Origin: Paramagnetospirillum magnetotacticum MS-1
GTDB taxonomy: Bacteria; Pseudomonadota; Alphaproteobacteria; Rhodospirillales; Magnetospirillaceae
Length of the DNA: 64,000 nt
Direction of reading: 5' to 3'
Assembly: GCF_000829825.1 (NCBI RefSeq)
Contig: NZ_JXSL01000025.1
Coordinates: forward strand, 124,001-188,000
Below the pieces are notes generated by a model, which worked only from the letters and a program-made list of their open reading frames with translations, did not search any database and was not told the DNA's origin. Made by a program: the position numbers and the translations under genes. The first letter of the stretch is position 1, and every line of letters starts with the position of its first letter. Below, piece after piece: positions 1 through 8,627 of this stretch.

Positions 1-521
1 TCGTCTTCGCCTCCCCGCAATTGCCCTGCCTGTCCGAGGCCGAACGCTATGCCCTGCCCAGTTTCCCGCCGGGCCGTCCCCTGGATGAGGCGGTGATGGA
101 CCTGAACCATCGCATCCATACCGACTTCACCTTCGACCCCGAGGCGACCACCGTGGGCACGCCTTTGGCTCAAGTCTTCCAGCAGCGCCGCGGCGTATGT
201 CAGGATTTCGCCCATGTTGGCATCGCCTGTCTGCGCTCCATGGGGCTGGCGGCGCGCTATGTCAGCGGCTATATCCGCACCAAGCCGCCGCCGGGCAAGG
301 AAAAGCTGGTGGGCGCCGACGCCTCCCATGCCTGGCTGTCGGTCTATCAGCCCGGCTGGGGCTGGCTCGACCTTGACCCCACCAATGACATGGCCGCGGG
401 CCAGGACCATATCGTGGTGGCCTGGGGCCGAGACTATGACGACGTCACTCCGGTGCGCGGCGTTGTGCTGGGCGGCGGCGAGCATCAGGTGCTGGTCGCC
501 GTGGATGTGATCGAGTTTTAG
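1..521 (+). CDS. Transglutaminase-like protein, 5' end outside window
   Basis: Only the C-terminal part (about 173 residues) of the gene lies in the window; the frame is open from base 3. It carries the Cys-His-Asp triad of the transglutaminase/protease-like superfamily: Cys in RGVCQDFAH, His in DASHAWLSV and Asp in WLDLDPTND. Bacterial proteins of this type (often 270-300 residues, with an N-terminal beta region before the core) are probably cytoplasmic peptidases or amidases; the substrate cannot be told from sequence. It converges on the MlaC-like gene that follows. Family assignment is strong, exact function unknown. Confidence 0.85.
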   Translation, partial: VFASPQLPCLSEAERYALPSFPPGRPLDEAVMDLNHRIHTDFTFDPEATTVGTPLAQVFQQRRGVCQDFAHVGIACLRSMGLAARYVSGYIRTKPPPGKEKLVGADASHAWLSVYQPGWGWLDLDPTNDMAAGQDHIVVAWGRDYDDVTPVRGVVLGGGEHQVLVAVDVIEF

Positions 522-554
522 CGGCGAGTGCCAAATCTGGCGCATGCCGCGATC

Positions 555-594
555 AGCCGCCATTGAGGCGGCGGCCAAGCGCGCATGTGCGCGC
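555..594. terminator. Two short hairpins between convergent genes
   Basis: The gap between the transglutaminase-like gene and the convergent MlaC-like gene holds a 6-bp stem GCCGCC/GGCGGC (556-572, loop ATTGA) followed by a 7-bp stem GCGCGCA/TGCGCGC (579-594, two-base loop). Neither has a run of T, so a terminator role is inferred from position only. Confidence 0.35.
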
Positions 595-649
595 GCCCGG
601 CGAGGGACAAACTTCAACCAGACCATCGTGCGTCTTGGCGCGCTGTGGT

Positions 650-1765
650 CTAACCGCTGACCTTTTTGCGCAAGGGTTCGAACAGGGCTTCGATGCCGCG
701 GTTCGCAGCATTGCGCACCACCGATGTGAAGTCGGCCTGCAAGGTGGCCAGGACGGCCCCGCCATTGGCGGAGACATCGGTAATCACCGGCTTGCCCGCT
801 GAGCCCTTCATGACCACCCACTTGACTTCGGTCGCGGCTTCGCCGGGAACCGAGGCCAGGGAACTGACCACGAAGCTGTCGCCTTTGCGCTCTGCGCCCT
901 GGACCACGATACTCTGGTCGGCGGGAATCTCATCGACCATGCCCGCGACGGCCTTGGTCAGGAACTTTTCCAGCAGGTCCTGAAACTCCTTTTGCTGATC
1001 AGGGGTGGCCCGCGTCCAGTAGCGGCCCAGGATGTGCTGGGATTCCAACTGCATGTCGGCGTATTTGGCGACCAGCAGCGCCATTGCCGCCTGGACATCC
1101 TCGCTTGTCAGCTTTCGGCCCGCGAAGGTCCGCAAGATATCGTCGATGGCCGACTGCACCAGGGCGCGCGCCGTCTGTTCGTCCAGTGCTGCCGCGGCGG
1201 GAGAAGGCGGCGAGGCGACGGCGGCCGGGAGAGCCGGGGCCGGTGGGGGAGGAGGCTGGACGGCATGCTGTGGCGGTGCTTCGCGAACCTGAACGGTCGC
1301 GGCCATCTGGGGAGCCTGAACCGCCTTTGGAGCGGCAACCGCCTGAAAGGCGCTGGCATTGGCGGTCTTGATGTCCATGACGAAGCGCCATCCCAGGCCC
1401 TCGGCGGGGCTGAGCATAAAGGCCTTTTTGACCACGGCGGGTTCTTGCAACTCGACGATCACCTGGGAGACGCCGCCAACCCGTTCATGGCGCACGGCCG
1501 AGACGGGGCCGGTCCGTCCGGCGCCCAGCGGCTTGGCCTTCCAGGTCAGGTCATCGGTCTCGATGATCACGCGGTAGGGCGCGTCGCGATAGGAAATGCG
1601 AAAGGGCATGGTGTGGGAAACATCCATCACGACCCTGGTCACGCCGTCGGGGTGGACGCCCAACCGGACCCCACTGACCGCATTGTCCGCCATAGCCGGG
1701 TCAGACAAGGCGACCAGGGCCAAGGCGGCCAGAACCGATGAACGCAGCCGCACGAACAATTGCAT
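650..1765 (-). CDS. AMIN domain - MlaC (Ttg2D) domain fusion protein
   Basis: A 371-residue secreted protein. Residues 1-26 form a signal peptide ending AMA-DN. Residues about 30-135 look like an AMIN domain (beta-rich, NAVSGVRLGVHPDGVTRVVM), which in amidases and secretins binds the cell wall. A Pro/Ala-rich linker follows (about 140-195). Residues about 200-371 match MlaC/Ttg2D, the periplasmic phospholipid carrier of the Mla system (ILGRYWTRATPDQQKEFQDL, then a NTF2-like core). The start was set at the ATG at 1765 because it begins the signal peptide; an upstream in-frame start at 1795 would add ten residues that spoil it. No other mla gene is nearby. The fusion is clear; lipid transfer at the wall is inference. 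Confidence 0.8.
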   Translation of the reverse strand: MQLFVRLRSSVLAALALVALSDPAMADNAVSGVRLGVHPDGVTRVVMDVSHTMPFRISYRDAPYRVIIETDDLTWKAKPLGAGRTGPVSAVRHERVGGVSQVIVELQEPAVVKKAFMLSPAEGLGWRFVMDIKTANASAFQAVAAPKAVQAPQMAATVQVREAPPQHAVQPPPPPAPALPAAVASPPSPAAAALDEQTARALVQSAIDDILRTFAGRKLTSEDVQAAMALLVAKYADMQLESQHILGRYWTRATPDQQKEFQDLLEKFLTKAVAGMVDEIPADQSIVVQGAERKGDSFVVSSLASVPGEAATEVKWVVMKGSAGKPVITDVSANGGAVLATLQADFTSVVRNAANRGIEALFEPLRKKVSG

Positions 1766-1844
1766 CAGCCCGATACTCCCAGGCATTCCCATCACGGGGC
1801 AGTATAGCCGGTCGTTCTTGCTGATTGATTACGAGCGGACATGA

Positions 1845-1877
1845 AAAACCCGCCGGATCATGAACCCGGCGGGTTTT
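1845..1877 (-). terminator. Intrinsic terminator of tRNA-Pro
   Basis: A perfect 12-bp inverted repeat AAAACCCGCCGG/CCGGCGGGTTTT with a 9-base loop sits directly downstream of the tRNA on the minus strand. Read in that direction the stem ends in a T-run, as expected for a rho-independent terminator. The A-run on the other side could let it work for both strands. Confidence 0.85.
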
Positions 1878-1884
1878 CATTCGA

Positions 1885-1961
1885 TGGTCGGAGTGAGAGG
1901 ATTCGAACCTCCGGCCCCTGCCTCCCGAAGACAGTGCTCTACCAGGCTGAGCTACACTCCG
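1885..1961 (-). tRNA. tRNA-Pro, anticodon CGG
   Basis: The minus strand folds as a full 77-base tRNA with encoded CCA. The acceptor arms are CGGAGTG and CACTCCG, the discriminator is A, the D-arm has AGCTCAGCCTGGTAGAGC, the anticodon stem is CTGTC/GGCAG with loop TTCGGGA giving anticodon CGG, and the T-arm contains GGTTCGAATCC. It decodes CCG, a common proline codon in such a GC-rich genome. It lies about 0.8 kb from proS, which encodes a prolyl-tRNA synthetase. Confidence 0.97.
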
Positions 1962-1996
1962 GTCGCCTGCGAGGGGCTTCTTATAGCGCCAAGCTT

Positions 1997-2067
1997 GCGG
2001 CGGCGCAAAGGGAATTTGCGCCGCCGCAGACTGGGGAAAATGGGGGGGCGCAAAGGGATTTCGCGCC
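1997..2067. repeat. Tandem palindromic hairpins downstream of the DoxX gene
   Basis: Two related palindromes lie side by side. The first (1997-2027) has perfect 13-bp arms GCGGCGGCGCAAA/TTTGCGCCGCCGC around GGGAA. The second (2047-2067) is a shorter copy, GGCGCAAA ... TTTCGCGCC, with one bulged base. They share GGCGCAAAGGGA and both continue with GCCGCCGC. They may end DoxX transcription or be remnants of a small repeat family. Confidence 0.7.
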
Positions 2068-2089
2068 GCCGCGAAGGGTTGGAAAACAA

Positions 2090-2560
2090 TCAGAATTCGC
2101 GGCCGATCAAGGCGTCTGCCGAGAAGCGTCCGCCGCCCCGGATGACGAAGGAGGCCGCCAGGATGCCCCACATCAGCGGGTATTCGAAGCCGCCCGAGGT
2201 CCAGAAGAACCCGTTGCCCAAATGGACGCCGAACACGGCCACCACCATCATGCCCGTGACCAGGGCGGCGACGGGACGGGTCAGCAGGCCGATGGCCAGC
2301 GCCAACCCTCCGAAGAATTCGATCAGTCCGGCCACCAGGGCGAGGACGGGCGGCAGGCCAAGCTTGGCGGCGAAGAACTGGCCCGTGGCGTCCAGGCCGT
2401 AGCCGCCGAACAGACCAAACAGCTTCTGGGCGCCGTGGGGAACCAGCAACAGGCCGGTGGTGGCGCGCACCAGCGGTTCGGCCAGGGGGGACAGCGCCTG
2501 GGTGAGGGGGGCGATGGCGGGAATCAGGGGCTTGGGGGAGGAAGAGGAGAAAGTGGACAT
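2090..2560 (-). CDS. DoxX family membrane protein
   Basis: A 156-residue integral membrane protein with about four hydrophobic helices. The family pattern is plain: LVRATTGLLLVPHGAQKLFG, GLIEFFGGLALAIGLLTRP, VTGMMVVAVFGVHLGNGFFW and a closing hydrophobic stretch. DoxX proteins occur as part of quinol oxidases in archaea and as uncharacterised stress-related membrane proteins in bacteria; the precise role here is unknown. A GAGG ribosome site lies 8 bases before the ATG. It is divergent from proS across a 193-base gap and has two hairpins after its stop. Confidence 0.85.
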   Translation of the reverse strand: MSTFSSSSPKPLIPAIAPLTQALSPLAEPLVRATTGLLLVPHGAQKLFGLFGGYGLDATGQFFAAKLGLPPVLALVAGLIEFFGGLALAIGLLTRPVAALVTGMMVVAVFGVHLGNGFFWTSGGFEYPLMWGILAASFVIRGGGRFSADALIGREF

Positions 2561-2753
2561 TGGAGAACCTCGTCATTGCAGGGCTTGAACTGACGAGGAC
2601 TCTACGCCCCGCAAATAAATTCAACAATTAGCGCATTACTCACATCACTGTTGCGTTAATCGAAACGAATGGGCGGAAAACCGCTTCCGGCTGGAAAAAG
2701 GGGCCGGGATGGGCTATCGGGATGCGTGCTCACAGTTCCGGTGGATCAAACCC

Positions 2754-4256
2754 ATGTCCAAGGCCAAGAAGACCGCTGTCACTCCCACCCGCGAGGAGAA
2801 CTTCCCCGAATGGTACCAGCAGGTGATCAAGGCCTCCGATATGGCGGAAAATTCGCCGGTGCGCGGCTGCATGGTGATCAAGCCCTGGGGCTATGGCATC
2901 TGGGAATCCATCCAGCGCGACCTTGATCGCCGCATCAAGGAGACCGGGCACGAGAACTGCTATTTCCCGCTGTTCATTCCGCTGTCCTTCTTGGAGAAGG
3001 AAGCAGCCCATGTGGAGGGCTTCGCCAAGGAGATGGCGGTGGTCACCCATCATCGTCTGGTGGCCGAGGACGGCAAGCTGGTGCCCTCGGGCAAGCTGGA
3101 AGAGCCGCTGGTGGTGCGTCCCACTTCGGAGACCATCATCGGCGACGCCTTCGCGCGCTGGATCCAGTCTTACCGCGACCTGCCCATGCTGGTGAACCAG
3201 TGGGCCAATGTGGTGCGCTGGGAAATGCGGCCGCGCATCTTCCTGCGCACCGCCGAATTCCTCTGGCAGGAGGGCCACACCGCCCATGCCACGGCCGAAG
3301 AGGCCATGGAAGAGACGCTGCGCATGCTTGAAGTCTACCGCGTCATGTCGGAGGAAGTCCTGGCCATGCCGGTGATCGTCGGCGAGAAGCCCGCCCACGA
3401 ACGCTTCCCCGGCGCCGACAAGACCTATTCCATCGAAGCCATGATGCAGGACGGCAAGGCCTTGCAGGCCGGGACCTCCCACTTCCTGGGCCAGCATTTC
3501 TCCAAGGCCCAGAACATCCGCTACCAGACCGCCCAGGGCGGCGAGGAATTCTGCTTCACCACCTCCTGGGGCGTTTCCACCCGCCTGATCGGCGGCGTGA
3601 TCATGAGCCATGCCGACGATAACGGTTTGCGCGTTCCGCCGCGCATCGCGCCCAAGCAGATCGTCTTCGTTCCCATCACGCGGGCCGATGGCGACGAGGC
3701 CCTGATCGACGAATTCCTGGCCCCCGTGGTCAAGGAATTGTCGGCCCAGAGCTTTGGCGGCGAACGCCTCAGGGTGCATGTGGACCGCCGTCCCCTGGCG
3801 CCGCCGGAAAAGCGCTGGGAATGGGTGAAGAAGGGCGCTCCCATCATCTGCGAAGTGGGGCCGCGCGATGTGGCGGGCGGCACCATAGCCATGATCCGCC
3901 GCGATGGTGAGTTGAAAGGTCAGATCACGCCCAAGGACGAGTTCGTGGCGCGCGCCGCCTCCATCCTGGCCGATATCCAGAACAGCCTGTTCACCCAGGC
4001 CAAGACCATGCTGGAAAGCCGCACGGTGACGGTGAAAACCAAAGACGAGTTCCTGTCGGTCTTCAGCGGCGACACCACTTTTGGCCGTAAATTCGTGCGC
4101 GCCAAATGGTGCGGCGATGCCGATACCCTGGCCATGCTGGACGAACTCAGCGTGACCGTGCGCAACGTGCCGTTCGACCAGGACGGTGCGCCCGGCACCT
4201 GCGTGCTGAGCGGCCGCCCGGCGACGCAAGAGGTGATCTTCGCCAAGTCCTATTAG
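2754..4256 (+). CDS. proS: Prolyl-tRNA synthetase, archaeal/eukaryote-like (type 3)
   Basis: A 500-residue class II aminoacyl-tRNA synthetase that charges tRNA-Pro. The N-terminus (EENFPEWYQQVIKASDMAE) and the PLFIPLSFLEKEAAHVEGF segment are typical of the archaeal-like form. Motif 2 with its Arg is in VVRWEMRPRIFLRTAEFLW, and RPTSETII is present. The protein lacks the large editing insertion of the standard bacterial enzyme and ends in the C-terminal Tyr (FAKSY) of this subgroup. ATG 2754 was chosen over an upstream ATG at 2709 because the conserved N-terminus starts there and GGTGGA precedes it. tRNA-Pro(CGG) lies close by on the other strand. Confidence 0.93.
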   Translation: MSKAKKTAVTPTREENFPEWYQQVIKASDMAENSPVRGCMVIKPWGYGIWESIQRDLDRRIKETGHENCYFPLFIPLSFLEKEAAHVEGFAKEMAVVTHHRLVAEDGKLVPSGKLEEPLVVRPTSETIIGDAFARWIQSYRDLPMLVNQWANVVRWEMRPRIFLRTAEFLWQEGHTAHATAEEAMEETLRMLEVYRVMSEEVLAMPVIVGEKPAHERFPGADKTYSIEAMMQDGKALQAGTSHFLGQHFSKAQNIRYQTAQGGEEFCFTTSWGVSTRLIGGVIMSHADDNGLRVPPRIAPKQIVFVPITRADGDEALIDEFLAPVVKELSAQSFGGERLRVHVDRRPLAPPEKRWEWVKKGAPIICEVGPRDVAGGTIAMIRRDGELKGQITPKDEFVARAASILADIQNSLFTQAKTMLESRTVTVKTKDEFLSVFSGDTTFGRKFVRAKWCGDADTLAMLDELSVTVRNVPFDQDGAPGTCVLSGRPATQEVIFAKSY

Positions 4257-4308
4257 GGACCGATGATGGAGTTGCGGACTTTCCTCCTGGCACTGAGGCC
4301 GGGGGGCG

Positions 4309-4884
4309 TCAGTCCCCGCGACTCCATAGGAAGACGCCTTTGGGCTCTCCCGCCATGAAGCAGTAGATATAGGAACCCTTGATGTCGAAGGGCTTCGCAA
4401 GCAGGTTCAAGGGGCGGAAATCGCCGGTGACAATGTCCTGATTCTCGGTAATCGCCGGGTGGAAGGCATTGGTGATCAGGGCGAGGCGAAAGCGGGGCAG
4501 TTTGGGGAACAGCTGCAAGATGTCGGTATTGGACCAGTGCTGCACCACGTCCTTGCAGATCAGAAGATCCGCCGAAGGCAGTTCACCCTCGATTCCATTC
4601 ATTTCCTGAAAGCGGATATTGGGCGCGGAAAAATTCCGCGTCGTTTCCAGCACGACCGACGACACGTCGATTCCACAATACTCGATGCCGCTCCAATCCA
4701 TGTGGCGCGAGAACTGCCAATCGCCGCAGCCGAGATCGACCACGCTGCGGATATGGTTGGCCCTCAGAAAATTGTGAAGAAACTTCCGGTAGTCCCGCGT
4801 CAGCTCCTCTGCCGAGCCCTCGCCGGAGCCGTTGCCCCACACCTTGTTTGTGTAGATGGCGTTGAAGATGTCCGCATGCGCCAT
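4309..4884 (-). CDS. Class I SAM-dependent methyltransferase
   Basis: A 191-residue protein with a Rossmann methyltransferase core. Motif I is VVDLGCGDWQFSR (residues about 48-60), motif II GIEYCGIDVSS, and the post-I acidic segment is followed by SADLLICKDVVQHWSN. The form resembles methyltransferases found in polysaccharide and surface-sugar clusters, but no such genes are adjacent, so the substrate is unknown. It lies 8 bases downstream of the STAS gene on the same strand and is probably cotranscribed with it. Confidence 0.8.
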   Translation of the reverse strand: MAHADIFNAIYTNKVWGNGSGEGSAEELTRDYRKFLHNFLRANHIRSVVDLGCGDWQFSRHMDWSGIEYCGIDVSSVVLETTRNFSAPNIRFQEMNGIEGELPSADLLICKDVVQHWSNTDILQLFPKLPRFRLALITNAFHPAITENQDIVTGDFRPLNLLAKPFDIKGSYIYCFMAGEPKGVFLWSRGD

Positions 4885-4892
4885 GACCGGGT

Positions 4893-5195
4893 CTACTCGA
4901 CGGTGAAATACTTGTGCAGCTTGGCGACCTTGATCAGGTTCTCCACCTGACCGGTGGCGCCTCGCAGGACCACGGCGCGGCGTTGCTGGACGGCCGCGTC
5001 GCGCACAATCAGCAGCATGCCCAGCGCCGAGGAATCCATGAATTCCACCCTGGACAGGTTGAATACCACCTTCGGCGTCCGGGCCTCGTTGATCTTGGAC
5101 AGAATGTCGCGGAACGCCTTGTGATCCTTGTGGGTCATCCGTCCGCCGAGAGTGACGGTCAGGCCGCCATCGCCGGAATCGAATTCATGCTCCAT
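4893..5195 (-). CDS. STAS-domain anti-sigma factor antagonist
   Basis: A 100-residue single-domain STAS protein. The segment VVFNLSRVEFMDSSALGMLL carries the phosphorylatable Ser region (MDSSALG) typical of SpoIIAA/RsbV proteins, which bind anti-sigma kinases only when unphosphorylated. ATG 5195 was chosen because GAGGG lies 5 bases upstream; a start at 5237 is possible but lacks support. It is divergent, over 83 bases, from a gene encoding both a kinase-type ATPase and a PP2C-type phosphatase, which is a natural partner pair. Confidence 0.87.
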   Translation of the reverse strand: MEHEFDSGDGGLTVTLGGRMTHKDHKAFRDILSKINEARTPKVVFNLSRVEFMDSSALGMLLIVRDAAVQQRRAVVLRGATGQVENLIKVAKLHKYFTVE

Positions 5196-5278
5196 AATGC
5201 CCTCGTCACTTTTGTGAGCCCTGACGGGCGTTCCCATATCTTAGGTTTGCCTTAAATTCACGCCGGAGCCAAGGATCA

Positions 5279-7138
5279 ATGACCATTGTTGCCGTCATGG
5301 GGGGCATCTCCCCGCAGGCAGAACAGGGCGTCCGCCTGCTGGGCTGGCCTTTGGCGGACAAGCCGCGCGAAGGGGTGGGGGCGGTCATGGTCCGCGAGCG
5401 CTTCTCCGAGGACTGCCTGCAAGATTGCATGCTGTCGCCCTGGGTGGGGGGCGTCGAGATGGACGGATCGGGCCGCCATCCGGTCGGGTCATGCTTTCGC
5501 CGTCATCTGGCGGAAGGCGGCATCGGGGTGTCGCTGCGCTCGGATACCGCCTATTGCGCCGATATCGCCCATCCCTTCGCCCTGGCCATCGGGCGGCGAC
5601 TGGTGGATTCGCAAGGCCTCGACCTGGAGTTCATCATTCAGGAAATGGTCACCAATGCCCTGTTGCACGGCAATCTGATGGTCGGCGGCGTTGATAGCGA
5701 CGAGGGCGGCGGCCTGGACGGCTTTGGCGAACGCATCGAGGAGGCCCTGGCCGACCCTGACCGTGCCGGGCGGCGGGTACAGATTTCGGCCTCCCTGGTG
5801 GGCGACCGTCTGGAACTGGCGGTGGAGGACGATGGTCTGGGCTTCGACGTGCCGGGCGCCCAGTTCAACACGCGGCGTCCCCACGGCCTGTCCTTGCTGG
5901 AGACCATGGTGTCCGATCTCAGGATCGAGGAGGGAGGGCGGCGGACCATCGCCACCTTGCTCATTCCCACCAGGCAATTGCGGCCCGAGCCCCTGGGGCT
6001 GGAGGCGGTGCGCGTCCTGGTGGTCGACGACAACAAGATGAACCGGGTTTTGATGGAAACCCTGCTGTTGCGCATGGGCGTCGGAAGGGTCGAGGCCGTG
6101 GAATCGGGCGAGAAGGGGCTGGCCGCCATCGAGCGCGAGAAGCCCGATCTCGTCCTGCTCGACGTCATGATGCCGGGCATGGACGGATTCGAGATGTGCC
6201 GCAGGTTGCGGCGGATTCATCCCCTGACCGAATTGCCGGTGATCTTCGTCACCGCCCTGGACGGCCCCGCCGACCGCACGGCCTGTTTCTCGGCCGGGGG
6301 CAGCGACATGGTGGCCAAGCCCATGGACGCCAACGAGATCAGCGCCCGGGTGGGCGTGCATCTGCGCCTGGGTCAGGCCATGGACCGTCTCACCGCCTAT
6401 CAGGAGCGTGTCCATGACGAGTTGCGCGCCGCCCGTGGCGCCCAGGCCGCCCTGATGCCCACCTCGGCGGAATTGTCGGCCATCCGCGAGCGTCTGGGGC
6501 TGGTGGTGGACGGGCGGATCGAAAGCTCGTCGGAACTGGGGGGTGATTTCTGGACGGTCCTGCCCGCCGGGCAGAACCAGATCTTCCTGCTGGTGGCCGA
6601 TTTCACCGGCCACGGGCCGGTGGCGGCGTTCAATGTCTTTCGCCTGCATCTCCTGCTGTCGCGTCTGCCGCGCCAGTTGCCGTCGCCCTCCGCCCTGCTG
6701 GGCTATCTCAATCTGGAACTGAAGGCGGTTCTGCGCCCCGGCCAGTTCGCGGCGGCCTTCGCGGCCCTGATCGATGTGGAGGCCGGAACGCTGACCTATG
6801 CCGCCGCCGCCTCGCCGCCGCCGGTTCTGTTGATCGATGGCAAGGCCCGCTTCCTGGAATGCGACGGGGCGCCGCTGGGGGCCTTTGCCGACGCGGAATA
6901 CGAGGAAAGCCGGATCGACCTGCCCCATGGCGCGGCGCTGCTGGCCTATTCGGATGCGCTGGTGGAAAGCCTGGGGAGCGACGGCACCCTGGCCTGTGAT
7001 CAGGACACTTTGCGCGATTGGGTGCTGGGCGTCCAGGAGGGGCATTCGCTGGCGGACGAGGTCTTGGCCCGCTTCCGCGAGAAGGTGCCGGGCGAGCCGC
7101 CGGACGATCTGACCCTGGTCAGCATCCGGCGGCCCTGA
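5279..7138 (+). CDS. Kinase-receiver-phosphatase fusion (HATPase-REC-PP2C), partner-switching regulator
   Basis: A 619-residue protein with three signalling domains. Residues about 95-230 form an RsbW-like HATPase (EMVTNALLHGNL N-box, DDGLGFDV). Residues about 243-360 form a receiver domain with VVDDNK, phospho-acceptor Asp in LLDVMMPGMDGF and Lys in VAKPMD. Residues about 400-619 form a SpoIIE/PP2C phosphatase (SELGGDFW, ADFTGHGPVAAF, DDLTLVSIR). AAGGA precedes the ATG. The protein could phosphorylate and dephosphorylate the divergent STAS partner, with phosphorylation of the receiver setting the balance. The domains resemble HsbR-type regulators in another order. The output sigma factor or target is not in the window. 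Confidence 0.9.
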   Translation: MTIVAVMGGISPQAEQGVRLLGWPLADKPREGVGAVMVRERFSEDCLQDCMLSPWVGGVEMDGSGRHPVGSCFRRHLAEGGIGVSLRSDTAYCADIAHPFALAIGRRLVDSQGLDLEFIIQEMVTNALLHGNLMVGGVDSDEGGGLDGFGERIEEALADPDRAGRRVQISASLVGDRLELAVEDDGLGFDVPGAQFNTRRPHGLSLLETMVSDLRIEEGGRRTIATLLIPTRQLRPEPLGLEAVRVLVVDDNKMNRVLMETLLLRMGVGRVEAVESGEKGLAAIEREKPDLVLLDVMMPGMDGFEMCRRLRRIHPLTELPVIFVTALDGPADRTACFSAGGSDMVAKPMDANEISARVGVHLRLGQAMDRLTAYQERVHDELRAARGAQAALMPTSAELSAIRERLGLVVDGRIESSSELGGDFWTVLPAGQNQIFLLVADFTGHGPVAAFNVFRLHLLLSRLPRQLPSPSALLGYLNLELKAVLRPGQFAAAFAALIDVEAGTLTYAAAASPPPVLLIDGKARFLECDGAPLGAFADAEYEESRIDLPHGAALLAYSDALVESLGSDGTLACDQDTLRDWVLGVQEGHSLADEVLARFREKVPGEPPDDLTLVSIRRP

Positions 7139-7150
7139 GCAATCGGGGGA

Positions 7151-8479
7151 TCAACTGAAGGCCGCGGCCAGTTCGTCCAGCAGGCTCTGAACTTCCTGCG
7201 ACGGGCCTTCGATGGCGGCCACCGAATCGACGGCGCCATCGAAATCGTTGTCGCGGAATTTCCGGGCCGCCTCGATGCCCAACTGGTGGACCCGTTCGTG
7301 CGGGGCTTCCAGGGCGCGGAAGGCGGGGTGGTTGCGGATCTTGTCATCGGTGACCGAATAGTACCACTTGCCCAGGCGGCAGCTCTTGTGATTGGCCAGT
7401 TCGTCGGGATTGATGGTGGTCTTTTCGGCCAGCATCTCGGCCAGACGACGGCGCCAGATCATGTGGTCGGACTTGGCCAGATGGATCACGGCGTTGCGCA
7501 TTTCCACCTGATTCATCTCGTTCAGCATCTCGGCCAGATTGCCGCTGGCCTTGGATGAGATGTCGATCACCGTGTTGATGGCCTTGGTGTCATCCACCGA
7601 GCGGGCGGCGGCGGCTTCCAGATTGTCGGCGATCTCCTGGGCGGCGTGGCGCTGCTGGGCCAGGTGTTCGGAGATTTCCTGCATCAAGGTGGTGACGTCG
7701 CGGATCTCGTGGCTGACGGTGCGCATCTTGTCCACCGATCCCAACACGATCTGTTCGCCCTCGCGCACCGTCTCGGCGCCCTTGCCCATTCCGGTCAGGA
7801 TGGCGGCGGTCTCCTCGGCCAGCATGTCGATGCGCGAGCGGATTTCCTGGGTCGCCTGGCCGACCTGATTGGCCAGATTCTTCACCTCGGTGGCGACCAC
7901 GGCGAAGCCCTTGCCGAACTCGCCCGCACGGGCCGCCTCGATGGTGGCGTTAAGCGCCAGGATATTGGTCTGGCGCGCGATCTGCTCGATCTGCTTGACG
8001 CTGGCGCCGATGGATGACGAAGCATCGGTCAGGCGCGACACGCGTTCCGCGGCATCGTTCACCGTGGTGACGATGTTCTGCATGGTGCTGACCACGGCCT
8101 CGGTGCTGCGCGCGCCTTCATCCGAGACGTCCTGGACCGAGCGGGCATTGGTGGCCGCCAGTTCGGAGGTCCGGGCGATGGCCTGGACGGTGGAGACCAA
8201 TTCCTCGGTCGAGGCCGAGATGGTGGCCATGCGCCGGCTCATCTCGCGGATGGAGCGCAGCGTATGGACCGCCTGGGTCACCGTGCCGTTCAGGTGGATG
8301 GACATTCCCACCGACTGGATCAGCAGCGAGCGCGAGCGGTTTTCCAGCTTCTCGGCCAGAATTTTCAGCTTGTCCGCCAGGGGGCCGCCCGCCTCGGGCA
8401 AGGTCCGGTAACCGCCCTCGATCAGACGATCTATCACGGCCTCGAAATCGGCCAGGGAAATATCCTGGGAATCAGACAT
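7151..8479 (-). CDS. Soluble methyl-accepting chemotaxis-type receptor with CZB domain
   Basis: A 442-residue protein with no transmembrane segment. A coiled-coil MCP signalling domain occupies about residues 60-310, with the hairpin region [20 protein letters not shown] and [14 protein letters not shown]. The C-terminal part (about 320-420) is a chemoreceptor zinc-binding (CZB) domain with the conserved His and Cys pattern: [35 protein letters not shown]. Such receptors are cytosolic and sense zinc or redox state. ATG 8479 is preceded by GGGGAA; the longer frame to 8536 has no ribosome site. It converges with the fusion regulator gene. Confidence 0.9.
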   Translation of the reverse strand: MSDSQDISLADFEAVIDRLIEGGYRTLPEAGGPLADKLKILAEKLENRSRSLLIQSVGMSIHLNGTVTQAVHTLRSIREMSRRMATISASTEELVSTVQAIARTSELAATNARSVQDVSDEGARSTEAVVSTMQNIVTTVNDAAERVSRLTDASSSIGASVKQIEQIARQTNILALNATIEAARAGEFGKGFAVVATEVKNLANQVGQATQEIRSRIDMLAEETAAILTGMGKGAETVREGEQIVLGSVDKMRTVSHEIRDVTTLMQEISEHLAQQRHAAQEIADNLEAAAARSVDDTKAINTVIDISSKASGNLAEMLNEMNQVEMRNAVIHLAKSDHMIWRRRLAEMLAEKTTINPDELANHKSCRLGKWYYSVTDDKIRNHPAFRALEAPHERVHQLGIEAARKFRDNDFDGAVDSVAAIEGPSQEVQSLLDELAAAFS

Positions 8480-8627
8480 CCTACTTCCCCTATCGAAATT
8501 CGGCGCAAGATTATAGGGTCTTCGAGTGCACCGCAAGATGGCGGGGGGCGCAAGCCGGGTTGAAACGCCGCCACCCCTTACCGTATCTTCGCCTCAGCCC
8601 TTCGCAGCCCAGCCCAGAGGTTTCGTC

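Noticed and set aside
4106-4366. Possible separate small gene overlapping the end of proS
   Set aside because: No ribosome site or protein-like features; it reads through the proS C-terminus in another frame.
2730-4400. 556-codon open frame antisense to proS
   Set aside because: It is rich in His, Gly and Ala and mirrors the codon bias of proS; such long shadows are common in GC-rich DNA.
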